From Spirochaetales bacterium UBA6872 (lineage in GTDB: Bacteria > Spirochaetota > Spirochaetia > Sphaerochaetales > Sphaerochaetaceae), in contig DKCO01000049.1 in NCBI GenBank assembly GCA_002452215.1, forward strand, positions 1 to 11,237: a DNA stretch of 11,237 bases. The letters are read 5' to 3'. The translations under genes were made by a program, and so were the position numbers. Each line of letters opens with the position of its first letter. Position 1 is the stretch's first letter. The notes below the pieces were generated by a model. The model was not told where the DNA came from, did no database searches, and saw only the letters and a list, made by a program, of their open reading frames with translations. Shown here in pieces: positions 1 to 6,388 of this stretch.

Positions 1-227
1 AAATATTGAAAGTTTTCTATATTTTGACATACCTATGCCTCCTAATTTTAAGCTAAAACCAGGATAACATAAAGATTGATATATTTAAAGTTTTAGATGT
101 TACAAACTACTAGGACTAAATTGTCGTATATGTTTGTTATCGAATCATAGGCCATTTTAAAGGCATTTTGATCGATTATTGCCTTCATTAAGTAGACGAT
201 GATATGTGCTTGGGGTAGACTGGCAAT
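1..227. other. Non-coding, AT-rich leader region upstream of the ankyrin gene
   Basis: No gene is supported here. A perfect TTGACA hexamer lies at 34-39. The hexamer 17 bases further on (TTTAAG, 57-62) matches the -10 consensus at only four of six positions, so a promoter for the ankyrin gene is possible but weak, and it would leave a leader of about 160 bases. I saw no tRNA-like or terminator-like structure. Confidence 0.3.
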
Positions 228-1205
228 ATGTTTTCCAGAACTAATTTGAAATGTGTTTGTTTTCTTGCAATATTGATGCTCTTGTCTCCTTTGTGTGCGT
301 CTGAGTATGATTTTTCTCTTTTCGAGTCTGCAATATATGACAATGATTTGAATGCTATAAAACAGCTGGTCTCCACAGGCACAGACGTGAACGCAAGTGA
401 TCCAGATGGTTGGACACCTTTGATGATAGCTTCATCTGACAATAGCAATCCCAATATTGCAAAAGCATTGATAGACGCGGGAGCAGATGTCAATGCAGTA
501 GATGTTTATGGTGCTACGCCTCTTATGTATGCAGCTGCAAACAATAGCAATCCTAATGTTGTAAAGGCATTGATTGATGCAGGGGCAGATGTAAATGCTA
601 CAGATTCATATGGCTCCACAGCATTGACGTATTCGGCCTCTGATAATAGCAATCCAAGTGTTACAAAAGCCTTGATTGATGCTGGCGCAGATATATATGT
701 GTTTGATGCCGATGGCTGGACAGCTCTAATGTGGGCTGCTTCAAATAATAATATTGGGGTTATCAAGATTTTGATTGAAGCTGGTTTGAGCGTTGATGAT
801 GTTGATTTCTACGGTTCTACAACTTTGATGTATGCAGCTGCAAATAACAACAATCCAGATATGATAAAGACTCTAGTTAATGCTGAAGCAAATGTAAATG
901 CAAAGGATTTTGATGGTTGTACTCCTCTGATGTACGCAGCTGCAAATAACAAAAATCCTGATGTTATAAAGGCATTGGTTGAAGTTGGAGCAGACATAAA
1001 TGCACGAGACAACGATGGTTGGACGCCTCTGATGTATGCTGCAGATAACAATAGCAATCCTGATGTTATCAAAACCTTGCTTGAAGCTGGAGCAAATCCA
1101 AAAGTAAAAAGTGCTGAAGGCAAGTGTGCCTTTGATTATGTTGACAAAGAAAGTTCTCTCTACAAAACAGAGGTTTATTGGGATCTTTTTGATGTAAGTT
1201 TTTGA
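228..1205 (+). CDS. Exported ankyrin-repeat protein
   Basis: A 325-residue protein. Residues 1-24 look like a signal peptide: a short basic start, a hydrophobic core at about 9-22, and likely signal peptidase I cleavage after LCA (24). The Cys at 23 is not in a good lipobox. The rest is almost entirely ankyrin repeats: a divergent first unit (28-59), seven clear units starting at 60, 94, 128, 162, 195, 229 and 263, and a short C-terminal cap. Units carry the usual G-x-TPLM, LI-x-AGA and DVNA signatures. Six of the seven are 34 residues because of an extra residue in an NSNP-like turn; the unit at 162 has the standard 33. Ankyrin repeats bind other proteins, so a periplasmic or secreted binding role is inferred; no enzymatic domain is seen. 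The ribosome site is poor (GGGG at 212-215). It converges on a pth remnant. Confidence 0.87.
   Translation: MFSRTNLKCVCFLAILMLLSPLCASEYDFSLFESAIYDNDLNAIKQLVSTGTDVNASDPDGWTPLMIASSDNSNPNIAKALIDAGADVNAVDVYGATPLMYAAANNSNPNVVKALIDAGADVNATDSYGSTALTYSASDNSNPSVTKALIDAGADIYVFDADGWTALMWAASNNNIGVIKILIEAGLSVDDVDFYGSTTLMYAAANNNNPDMIKTLVNAEANVNAKDFDGCTPLMYAAANNKNPDVIKALVEVGADINARDNDGWTPLMYAADNNSNPDVIKTLLEAGANPKVKSAEGKCAFDYVDKESSLYKTEVYWDLFDVSF
405..1115 (+). repeat. Tandem 102-bp coding repeats (seven ankyrin units)
   Basis: Seven in-frame DNA repeats with a 102-base period (one unit of 99 bases) encode the ankyrin units. They still resemble each other at the DNA level, with stretches such as TATGCAGCTGCAAA and AATAGCAATCC recurring. 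That suggests fairly recent unit duplication and a capacity to gain or lose units by slippage or recombination. Confidence 0.8.
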
Positions 1206-1211
1206 AAGTAT

Positions 1212-1290
1212 CAATAACGACACTTGGCCTTCTTCCTCTGAATAGGAAAGGAGGCTTTTACTTCATGGAACATTTGATTCTTTCTTTTTT
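1212..1290 (-). pseudogene. Decayed duplicate of the 3' end of pth
   Basis: By hand alignment, 1212-1270 matches 2737-2796, the 3' end of the intact pth gene, at about 48 of 60 columns with a single one-base gap. On the minus strand it reads FHEVK, then a frameshift, then LSYSEEEGQVSL; pth has FHEAK and LSNPEKEGMISL. The pth stop TAG has become TTG, so the frame runs on into the ankyrin gene's antisense. Upstream, an EQKRKNQM-like stretch still lines up weakly with pth. Beyond about 1345 I see no similarity. This is a non-functional fragment. Confidence 0.75.
1227..1259 (+). terminator. Rho-independent terminator after the ankyrin gene
   Basis: The stem is GCCTTCTTCCT (1227-1237) paired with AGGAAAGGAGGC (1244-1255), with one G-T pair, one bulged A and a six-base loop, followed by TTTT. 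It starts 22 bases after the ankyrin stop codon. It lies inside the pth remnant and is the counterpart of the hairpin at 2753-2779. Confidence 0.7.
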
Positions 1291-1480
1291 GTTCTTTTTT
1301 CTTACTTTTACTACAGTTAGTTCCTTCTCTTCAAAGAAATCTTTCTTCTATTTTTTCCATTTTTAAGTTAGTTTTCCCGGTCTTTATCTTTGCTGAGTTG
1401 ATCGATAAAGTGTTGAACATATCTTGTCCTTCTTGCTTATGAAAGAAACAGCCTGCATATTGAAGAATTCCATGCAACAT
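1291..1480. other. Non-coding spacer, T-rich on the + strand
   Basis: No convincing gene is present on either strand. The part to about 1345 may be further decayed pth sequence, with weak codon-level similarity on the minus strand. The rest is T-rich and shows no clear terminator, tRNA or inverted-repeat element. Either edge could hold the junction of the DNA that brought the downstream ATPase gene. Confidence 0.4.
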
Positions 1481-1510
1481 GTCACAATTAACTCAATCGA
1501 ATGATATAAT
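1481..1510 (+). promoter_or_regulatory. Promoter of the AAA ATPase gene (extended -10)
   Basis: A perfect TATAAT (1505-1510) is preceded by TG with one base between, giving an extended -10. The -35 candidate GTCACA (1481-1486) matches four of six positions at 18-base spacing. Transcription would start near 1517, leaving a short leader that holds AAGGAG (1536-1541) four bases before the ATG. The ATPase gene therefore seems to be expressed on its own. Confidence 0.65.
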
Positions 1511-1545
1511 TATCTCAACGCACTAAGATAAATATAAGGAGTCAT

Positions 1546-2742
1546 ATGGAGAGAACTAAATACACAGAGATTCTTAGAAAGCGGCTCAAGGAAAAAAGAC
1601 AATTTATACAGGTCCTTGCTGGACCGAGGCAAGTTGGAAAAAGCACGATTATCGCAGACGTCCTTTCGACTCTGGAGATTCCATATGTATGCGAAAGTGC
1701 TGATGAAGTTTATATTGCTGAAGAATCGTGGCTGAAAGGCATATGGGATAGAGCAAGAGTACTTGCAAAGCAACATGGTGAGGCACTCGTTGTTGTTGAT
1801 GAGATACAGAAGATTTCCAATTGGAGCGAAAGAGTGAAAAGCCTATGGGATGAGGACAAGAAGACAGGAATGAATGTGAAGGCTGTCCTCTCTGGTTCAT
1901 CTCGACTTATGCTCATGAAAGGTCTTTCGGAATCTCTTCTTGGACGTTTTGAGCTTATTCCTGTCTCCCATTGGTCTTATAGCGAGATGAAAGATGTATT
2001 CGGTTTCTCTCTCGATGAATTCATATATTTCGGATCATATCCGGGCCCTGCTAGTTTGATAGAGGATGAGGTGCGATGGAAAGCATATATACATGACTCG
2101 ATCATGGAACCGAGCATTACAAGGGATATTCTTATGCTTACTCCAATTCAAAAACCAGCACTGTTGAGGCAGTTGATGGAACTTGGAACATATTATTCAG
2201 GACAAATCATGCCATTTGAACATATGCTCGGGCAACTTTCCGATGCAGGGAATACGACGACGCTTGCGCATTATCTTGATTTGCTAAAGCAGAGCGGCCT
2301 TCTTGCTGGTTTACAAAAATATTCAGGGAGCGAGGTTCGTAAACGTGCATCAAGCCCAAAGTTTCAAGTCTTCAATAATGCATTGATGTCATCAAGACAT
2401 TCAATTGATTTTGCTAAGGCAAAGAAGGATGACACATTTTGGGGCAGACTTGTGGAATCAGCTGTTGGTACTCATCTTATAAACTCGATTATAGGAGAGG
2501 ATGCAAAGGTTGGATACTGGAGAGAAAAGCAGGATGAAGTGGATTTTGTTTTGCACAATGAATGTTCCTCTGTTGCTTTTGAGGTAAAAAGCGGAGGAAG
2601 AACTTATGGCAGAGGTATGGATGCATTCCTAAAACGATATCCGAACAGCAAAGTGTTCTCAATATCAGCAAAGGCTGATTCTGGCTCGATGGCTATCCCT
2701 TTGGAAGAGTTCTTGCTTGAAAATCCGATTACGTATCTATAA
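1546..2742 (+). CDS. AAA-type ATPase with C-terminal DUF4143 domain
   Basis: A 398-residue protein of the large DUF4143 ATPase family. The N-terminal ATPase has a Walker A motif GPRQVGKST (26-34), a Walker B motif LVVVDEIQK (81-89), a sensor-like VLSGSSR (114-120) and LLGRF (131-135). The C-terminal DUF4143 domain carries the pattern of a PD-(D/E)XK nuclease-like fold: an acidic residue near E304, EVDFV (331-335) and FEVKSG (345-350). The length is normal for the family and no frameshift is seen. The molecular role of these proteins is poorly established; they are patchily distributed and often strain-specific. Here the gene has its own promoter and terminator, no partner gene, and is bracketed by an intact and a remnant pth 3' end, which points to acquisition. 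Its stop overlaps the end of pth by six bases. The family assignment is secure, but the cellular function is unknown. Confidence 0.92.
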   Translation: MERTKYTEILRKRLKEKRQFIQVLAGPRQVGKSTIIADVLSTLEIPYVCESADEVYIAEESWLKGIWDRARVLAKQHGEALVVVDEIQKISNWSERVKSLWDEDKKTGMNVKAVLSGSSRLMLMKGLSESLLGRFELIPVSHWSYSEMKDVFGFSLDEFIYFGSYPGPASLIEDEVRWKAYIHDSIMEPSITRDILMLTPIQKPALLRQLMELGTYYSGQIMPFEHMLGQLSDAGNTTTLAHYLDLLKQSGLLAGLQKYSGSEVRKRASSPKFQVFNNALMSSRHSIDFAKAKKDDTFWGRLVESAVGTHLINSIIGEDAKVGYWREKQDEVDFVLHNECSSVAFEVKSGGRTYGRGMDAFLKRYPNSKVFSISAKADSGSMAIPLEEFLLENPITYL

Positions 2743-3258
2743 CGATATCATGCCTTCTTTCTCTGGATTGGAAAGGAGGATTTTTGCTTCATGGAATACT
2801 TGCTTAAGTCTTATCTCTTCGTCTTTTGTGAATGACGATGTTACAAATAGCTTCACGTCTCCATGGATTGGTCTTCCTATTCCAATTCTGAGCCTATAGA
2901 ATTGATCTGAGCCAAGGCGTTCTTTGATAGATCTTAGACCATTGTGACCTTGTAGCCCTCCGCCTTTTTGCAATTTGGTTTCTCCTAGTTTTAACTCAAG
3001 GTCGTCATGGATGATAAGAATCTCCTCTGGCTTTAGCTTATAGAATGAAGAGCACTCTGATACAGCTGTTCCTGAAAGATTCATATAAGTCACAGGCTTC
3101 ATTATCTTTATTGAGTTTTCTTGGGCGAAAAGCGAATGAAATTTCATCTGCCATGATATATTTTTATAAAGATAGTCACATAGCATGAAACCAGCATTGT
3201 GTCTTGTGTTTGCATATTCCTTGCCAGGGTTACCCAAAAAGACAAAAAGTTTTACCAT
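2737..3258 (-). CDS. pth: Peptidyl-tRNA hydrolase
   Basis: Cleaves the ester bond of peptidyl-tRNAs released by stalled ribosomes, recycling tRNA in the cytoplasm; it is normally essential. The protein has 173 residues, slightly shorter than E. coli Pth (194). It begins with the family signature LGNPG (8-12), including N10. The catalytic His is H20 in NTRHNAG. N60 in KPVTYMNLSG, the DD pair at 85-86 in IIHDDLEL, and HNGLRS with N106 match the known active-site and substrate-binding positions. This start is fixed because only a few residues precede LGNPG. No Shine-Dalgarno is seen upstream, and a TATACT hexamer ends eight bases before the ATG. The 3' end overlaps the ATPase gene by six bases and doubles as that gene's terminator. 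A decayed copy of the 3' end lies at 1212-1290. Confidence 0.96.
   Translation of the reverse strand: MVKLFVFLGNPGKEYANTRHNAGFMLCDYLYKNISWQMKFHSLFAQENSIKIMKPVTYMNLSGTAVSECSSFYKLKPEEILIIHDDLELKLGETKLQKGGGLQGHNGLRSIKERLGSDQFYRLRIGIGRPIHGDVKLFVTSSFTKDEEIRLKQVFHEAKILLSNPEKEGMISL
2753..2785 (+). terminator. Rho-independent terminator of the ATPase gene, inside pth
   Basis: CCTTCTTTC (2753-2761) pairs with GAAAGGAGG (2771-2779), with one G-T pair and a nine-base loop, and is followed by A then TTTTT (2781-2785). It starts 10 bases after the ATPase stop codon. It lies entirely within the last codons of pth on the other strand. On the minus strand no T-run follows, so it should act mainly on + strand transcripts. 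Confidence 0.65.
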
Positions 3259-3266
3259 ATATCGAA

Positions 3267-3288
3267 AGTATAATATTTAAGGCGGAGG
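3267..3288. promoter_or_regulatory. Overlapping divergent -10 boxes for pth and the membrane-protein gene
   Basis: Only 37 bases separate the two divergent starts. On the + strand TATAAT (3269-3274) is followed by the ribosome site GGAGG (3284-3288), seven bases before the ATG at 3296. On the - strand TATACT occupies 3272-3267, eight bases before the pth ATG. The hexamers overlap, so polymerase could not use both at once. Neither has a good -35 box (TTATCG at 3295-3290 on the - strand matches three of six). Confidence 0.45.
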
Positions 3289-3295
3289 TCGATAA

Positions 3296-3721
3296 ATGGC
3301 AAAAGCTGGAAAAGGTGCGAATTTTATCCTTGGGATTTTGATTGGGTTGCTTTTTATCTGTATTGGAGTAGAGGGCATTGGCAATATGGGAGATAACGCA
3401 CTCTATAGAGCAATCGATAATGAGATTTGGAATATTATAATGGGAATAGTTATTCTTGTTGCTGGCCTGTTGCTTCTTGCTCAGACATTGGGTCTTGGCA
3501 GGCTTCCAAAGACATTTTCACTAGTTGCTGAACTTGTAGTAGTTGTAATCTGGGTCTTGGTTATTATCTTTGCTGATTTCGTTTATGGCGTTAAGCATAC
3601 AAATGGATCTGAATGGGTTGTTTGGCTTGAGAACTTCATATACCACGTCCTAATCCTTTCATGTGTTGCGATAGTATGCTTCCCATCGCTTAAGAAAGCA
3701 GCAGGAAAGATCCAAAAATAA
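3296..3721 (+). CDS. Small four-helix membrane protein, function unknown
   Basis: A 141-residue protein with four likely membrane helices at about 10-28, 44-64, 75-95 and 113-130. The N-terminus is short and basic (MAKAGKG) and the C-terminus ends in a basic tail (about 133-141), so both ends are likely cytoplasmic. Connecting loops are short, with a polar stretch around 97-108 between helices 3 and 4. I do not recognise a named family. The start is supported by GGAGG seven bases upstream. It stands alone between two genes on the other strand, so context gives no functional hint. Confidence 0.8.
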   Translation: MAKAGKGANFILGILIGLLFICIGVEGIGNMGDNALYRAIDNEIWNIIMGIVILVAGLLLLAQTLGLGRLPKTFSLVAELVVVVIWVLVIIFADFVYGVKHTNGSEWVVWLENFIYHVLILSCVAIVCFPSLKKAAGKIQK

Positions 3722-3734
3722 TCAATTGCTATAT

Positions 3735-3768
3735 GTTGCACTTTCTTTTTTTATCTTGATCGTGCAAC
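3735..3768. other. Inverted repeat between converging genes
   Basis: GTTGCAC (3735-3741) and GTGCAAC (3762-3768) are perfect inverted copies separated by 20 bases that contain a T-run. The right arm lies in the last codons of nth. Neither strand has a T-tract after the second arm, so this is not a classic terminator. It might slow both converging transcripts, or be chance. Confidence 0.3.
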
Positions 3769-4416
3769 TCCAATCTTTGGGCAAACATTGCACTCGGGAC
3801 ACTTTGAGCACCAAGGCGATATCGAAGTGCAAATATGCTGCCCATAGCGTACTAAAAGTTCATTGAGAGAAATCCAAAAGCGCTTAGGAAGTATCTTCCT
3901 AAGTTCTTTTTCACTCTCCTCGGGAGTCTTGGTTTTGATCCAGCCTAGACGATTGCATATCTGATGGACATGGCAATCGACACATATTGCATCGCGATCA
4001 AATCCTAGGTTAAGTACGAGCGATGCTGTCTTTAGTCCGACACCGGGGAGAGCCATTAGCTTGTCCATATCGCATGGTATTTTTCCATTATATTCTTCGA
4101 TTATTATTCTTGCTATTTGCTTTAATTGTTGGGCTTTCCTTTTGTAGAATCCTGATGCTTTGATTGCATTTTCCAGTGTCTCTAAGTCCAGGCTGTCCAA
4201 TTGGTAGATATCGCTTGCTATTTTGAATAGTTTTTCTGAGGCTATAGCTGTTGCACTATCACGAGTGCGTAGCGAAAGAACTGTCGATACAAGTACTTTA
4301 TATGGTGCATTATCGCCAAGTGCTATTTGCGAAACGATAGGAAGAGGAGCTCCTTCTTTCTCCAATGCCAGTGAAAACTCCTTGAATACTCTGTCGATAT
4401 AATTCTCATCCAGCAT
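3751..4416 (-). CDS. nth: Endonuclease III (base-excision DNA glycosylase/AP lyase)
   Basis: Removes oxidised pyrimidines from DNA and nicks the resulting abasic site. The protein has 221 residues, near E. coli Nth (211). The helix-hairpin-helix LPGVGLKTASLV (123-134) carries the catalytic lysine K129, and the catalytic aspartate is D147 in CVDCHVHQICNR. The [4Fe-4S] loop is complete: C196-X6-C203-X2-C206-X5-C212. A fifth cysteine (C209) lies inside it, as a small oddity. The start is supported by GAGGGAG eight bases before the ATG. A TATATT hexamer at 4446-4441 (- strand) is a plausible -10 box that overlaps the -35 region of the divergent aro gene. The N-terminal part (about 1-35) is less like the E. 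coli enzyme, but the active-site residues are all present. Confidence 0.95.
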   Translation of the reverse strand: MLDENYIDRVFKEFSLALEKEGAPLPIVSQIALGDNAPYKVLVSTVLSLRTRDSATAIASEKLFKIASDIYQLDSLDLETLENAIKASGFYKRKAQQLKQIARIIIEEYNGKIPCDMDKLMALPGVGLKTASLVLNLGFDRDAICVDCHVHQICNRLGWIKTKTPEESEKELRKILPKRFWISLNELLVRYGQHICTSISPWCSKCPECNVCPKIGVARSR

Positions 4417-4437
4417 AAGTTTTACTCCCTCTTTCTG

Positions 4438-4466
4438 TTGAATATAAGAACGGAAAAATATAGCAT
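4438..4466 (+). promoter_or_regulatory. Candidate promoter placing the aro transcript start at the ATG
   Basis: TTGAAT (4438-4443, four of six) is followed after exactly 17 bases by TAGCAT (4461-4466, four of six). Seven bases later comes the ATG at 4474, whose A is where transcription would be expected to begin. No Shine-Dalgarno precedes the ATG. This is what a leaderless message would look like. The hexamers are imperfect. Confidence 0.4.
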
Positions 4467-4473
4467 CTATCGT

Positions 4474-6387
4474 ATGATTGTAATCCTCAAAAATGGTATA
4501 ACAACAGAAGAAAAAGATAAAGTAATCACCTTTTTGAAAGACAAAGGGTTTTTAGTAAAGGAAATCGTTGGACAACATGATACTGTACTCGGTGCTGTAG
4601 GAACAGTCCATATCGATCCAAGAACAGTTGAGCTTCTTCCCGGTGTTAGCTCTGTCGTTCCTATCTCCAAGCCATATAAGCTAGCTTCAAGAGAGATGAA
4701 GAAAGAAGATACGATTGTATCTGTAAAAAAGGTAAAGATCGGAGGAAACAGAGTTTGTGTTATCGCAGGTCCTTGCGCTGTTGAATCCTATGATCAGATT
4801 ATGACTATCGCAGAAGCTGTTCGCGACGCTGGTGCTGTGATATTGAGAGGAGGAGCTTTCAAGCCAAGAACAAGCCCATACTCGTTCCAAGGCCTAGGGG
4901 AGGAGGGCTTGAAGCTTTTAAGAGCGGCTGGTGACAAGTTTGATATGCCAGTTACTACAGAAGTTGTCTCCCCTTTGGATGTCGAAATGATGGCTGGCTA
5001 TATAGATATGTTCCAAATCGGTGCACGAAATATGCAAAACTTCGAGCTTTTGAAGGCTGTAGGCAAAACAGGCATGCCGGTTCTTCTCAAAAGAGGTATT
5101 GCAGCAACAATCGAGGAGTGGTTGATGGCTGCAGAGTATCTCATGTCGTCTGGAACTGATCAAGTTGTGCTTTGCGAAAGGGGAATAAGGACATATGAAA
5201 AAGCTACGAGAAATACATTGGATTGTTCTGCAATTCCTGTAGTTCAAAAGCTATCTCATCTTCCAATTATAGGAGACCCATCACATGCAACAGGCATAAG
5301 AGACATGGTAGCTCCAATGGCTCTTTCTTTGATTGCTGGTGGTGCATCCGGAGTCATAGTCGAAGTGCACAACAAGCCTGAATGCGCACTATCGGATGGT
5401 CCTCAATCGCTTTATCCTTCGCAATTCGAGAAATTGATGAGAGATATAGAGGCGCTTTGTCCTGTGGTAGGCAAAAGCTTGGAGAAGAGTCCAAGGATTG
5501 TCCCTTCGTCGATGAAAGACAAAACACATCAAGGGCAAGAGAATCCAGAAAAGCTAGTTGTTGCGTTCCAAGGTGAAAGAGGTGCATTTTCCGAACTTGC
5601 TGTAAGGAGATCCTTTGATGAGGATGTCGCGGTTCTTCCTTGTCACACATTTGCATCTGTTTTCGACAAAGTATCATCAGGGGAAGCCCAATATGGAGTT
5701 GTTCCTGTCGAGAATACACTAGGTGGAACTATAAATGATACTTTGGATCAGCTTGCAATGCATCCAGAGATTACAGTTGTAGGGGAACAGCAAATAAGAG
5801 TTATCCATAATCTTATCGGTGTTCCAGGAGCTCGTATTGAGGATATAAAGCAAGTATATTCGCATCCACAGGCACTTGCACAATGCAAGAGATTCTTGGA
5901 GACAGAGCTGAAGAATGCAGAGCTTGTGCCTTACTATGATACAGCTGGATCTGTTCAGCTTGTTAAAAACAGAAATGATAAAACAATTGCTGGTATTGCC
6001 GGCTCTCCTGCTGCGGTCCATTATGGCATGGAGATCCTGAAGCAAGGCATAGAGACGAATCCTTCTAACTACACTCGCTTTTACATCATATCGAGAGAAG
6101 AGAATGCAGCCTTGTTCAGGTCCCAGTCGAAGCCAGATAAAATCGCAATCACATTCTCGGTCTCGGATGAGCCGGGTTCACTGTTGAAAATACTCGGTAT
6201 ATTGCAAAAATATGGTCTTAATATGCAAAAGCTTGAATCTCGCCCAATTGCTGGAAAGCCTTGGGAATATACATTCTTTTGCGAAGTGCAATTGAATGAT
6301 GATGAGTCTGTGAAGAGAGCAGAGGATGAGATCAAGAAGGAAGCTGCATCATTCAGAGAGCTTGGGCGTTATAAATCGGTGCTTTAA
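4474..6387 (+). CDS. aroF/pheA: Fused DAHP synthase (type I beta) - prephenate dehydratase with ACT domain
   Basis: A 637-residue two-enzyme protein. Residues 1-68 form the ferredoxin-like N-domain of type I beta DAHP synthases. The barrel follows with GPCAVES (99-105), RGGAFKPRTSPYSFQGLG (125-142), QIGARNMQNFELL (181-193), LLKRG (204-208), DPSHATG (268-274) and VEVH (296-299). Likely metal ligands are C101, H271, E297 and D308. This half condenses PEP and erythrose-4-phosphate, the first shikimate-pathway step. After a polar linker (335-360), prephenate dehydratase has AFQGERGAFSE (364-374), PVENTLGG (411-418), SHPQALAQC (463-471) and the catalytic NYTRF (532-536), converting prephenate to phenylpyruvate. 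An ACT domain (556-637) has DEPGSLL and the phenylalanine-binding ESRP (588-591), so feedback by phenylalanine is likely. No chorismate mutase domain is present. The start is at ATG 4474 because type I beta enzymes begin MIV-x-LK; an in-frame TTG 36 bases upstream is less likely. Confidence 0.95.
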   Translation: MIVILKNGITTEEKDKVITFLKDKGFLVKEIVGQHDTVLGAVGTVHIDPRTVELLPGVSSVVPISKPYKLASREMKKEDTIVSVKKVKIGGNRVCVIAGPCAVESYDQIMTIAEAVRDAGAVILRGGAFKPRTSPYSFQGLGEEGLKLLRAAGDKFDMPVTTEVVSPLDVEMMAGYIDMFQIGARNMQNFELLKAVGKTGMPVLLKRGIAATIEEWLMAAEYLMSSGTDQVVLCERGIRTYEKATRNTLDCSAIPVVQKLSHLPIIGDPSHATGIRDMVAPMALSLIAGGASGVIVEVHNKPECALSDGPQSLYPSQFEKLMRDIEALCPVVGKSLEKSPRIVPSSMKDKTHQGQENPEKLVVAFQGERGAFSELAVRRSFDEDVAVLPCHTFASVFDKVSSGEAQYGVVPVENTLGGTINDTLDQLAMHPEITVVGEQQIRVIHNLIGVPGARIEDIKQVYSHPQALAQCKRFLETELKNAELVPYYDTAGSVQLVKNRNDKTIAGIAGSPAAVHYGMEILKQGIETNPSNYTRFYIISREENAALFRSQSKPDKIAITFSVSDEPGSLLKILGILQKYGLNMQKLESRPIAGKPWEYTFFCEVQLNDDESVKRAEDEIKKEAASFRELGRYKSVL

Positions 6388-6388
6388 G

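Noticed and set aside
405..1115. Regularly spaced repeats considered as a CRISPR array.
   Set aside because: The repeats are 102-base, in-frame, diverged coding units without unique spacers; they encode ankyrin repeats.
809..1223. Long minus-strand frames opposite the ankyrin gene.
   Set aside because: They are a by-product of the repeat's codon pattern. Their repetitive translations mirror the ankyrin units and show no family-like sequence. Only the tail near 1212-1223 has meaning, as part of the pth remnant.
1291..1480. Search for an insertion sequence or attachment site beside the ATPase gene.
   Set aside because: No transposase or integrase frame, no terminal inverted repeats and no short direct repeats were seen beyond the pth duplication itself.
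2717..2899. A 60-codon + strand frame downstream of the ATPase gene.
   Set aside because: It is antisense to conserved pth codons and out of frame with the ATPase gene. It has no ribosome site, and a terminator lies within it.
3735..3768. Inverted repeat after the membrane-protein gene as a bidirectional terminator.
   Set aside because: The arms are only seven bases, the loop is 20 bases, and no T-run follows on either strand, so it is listed only as an inverted repeat.
4438..4473. TTG at 4438 as the start of the DAHP synthase fusion.
   Set aside because: The extra 12 residues are unlike the family, whose members begin at the MIV-x-LK strand, and the TTG is better explained as part of a -35 box.
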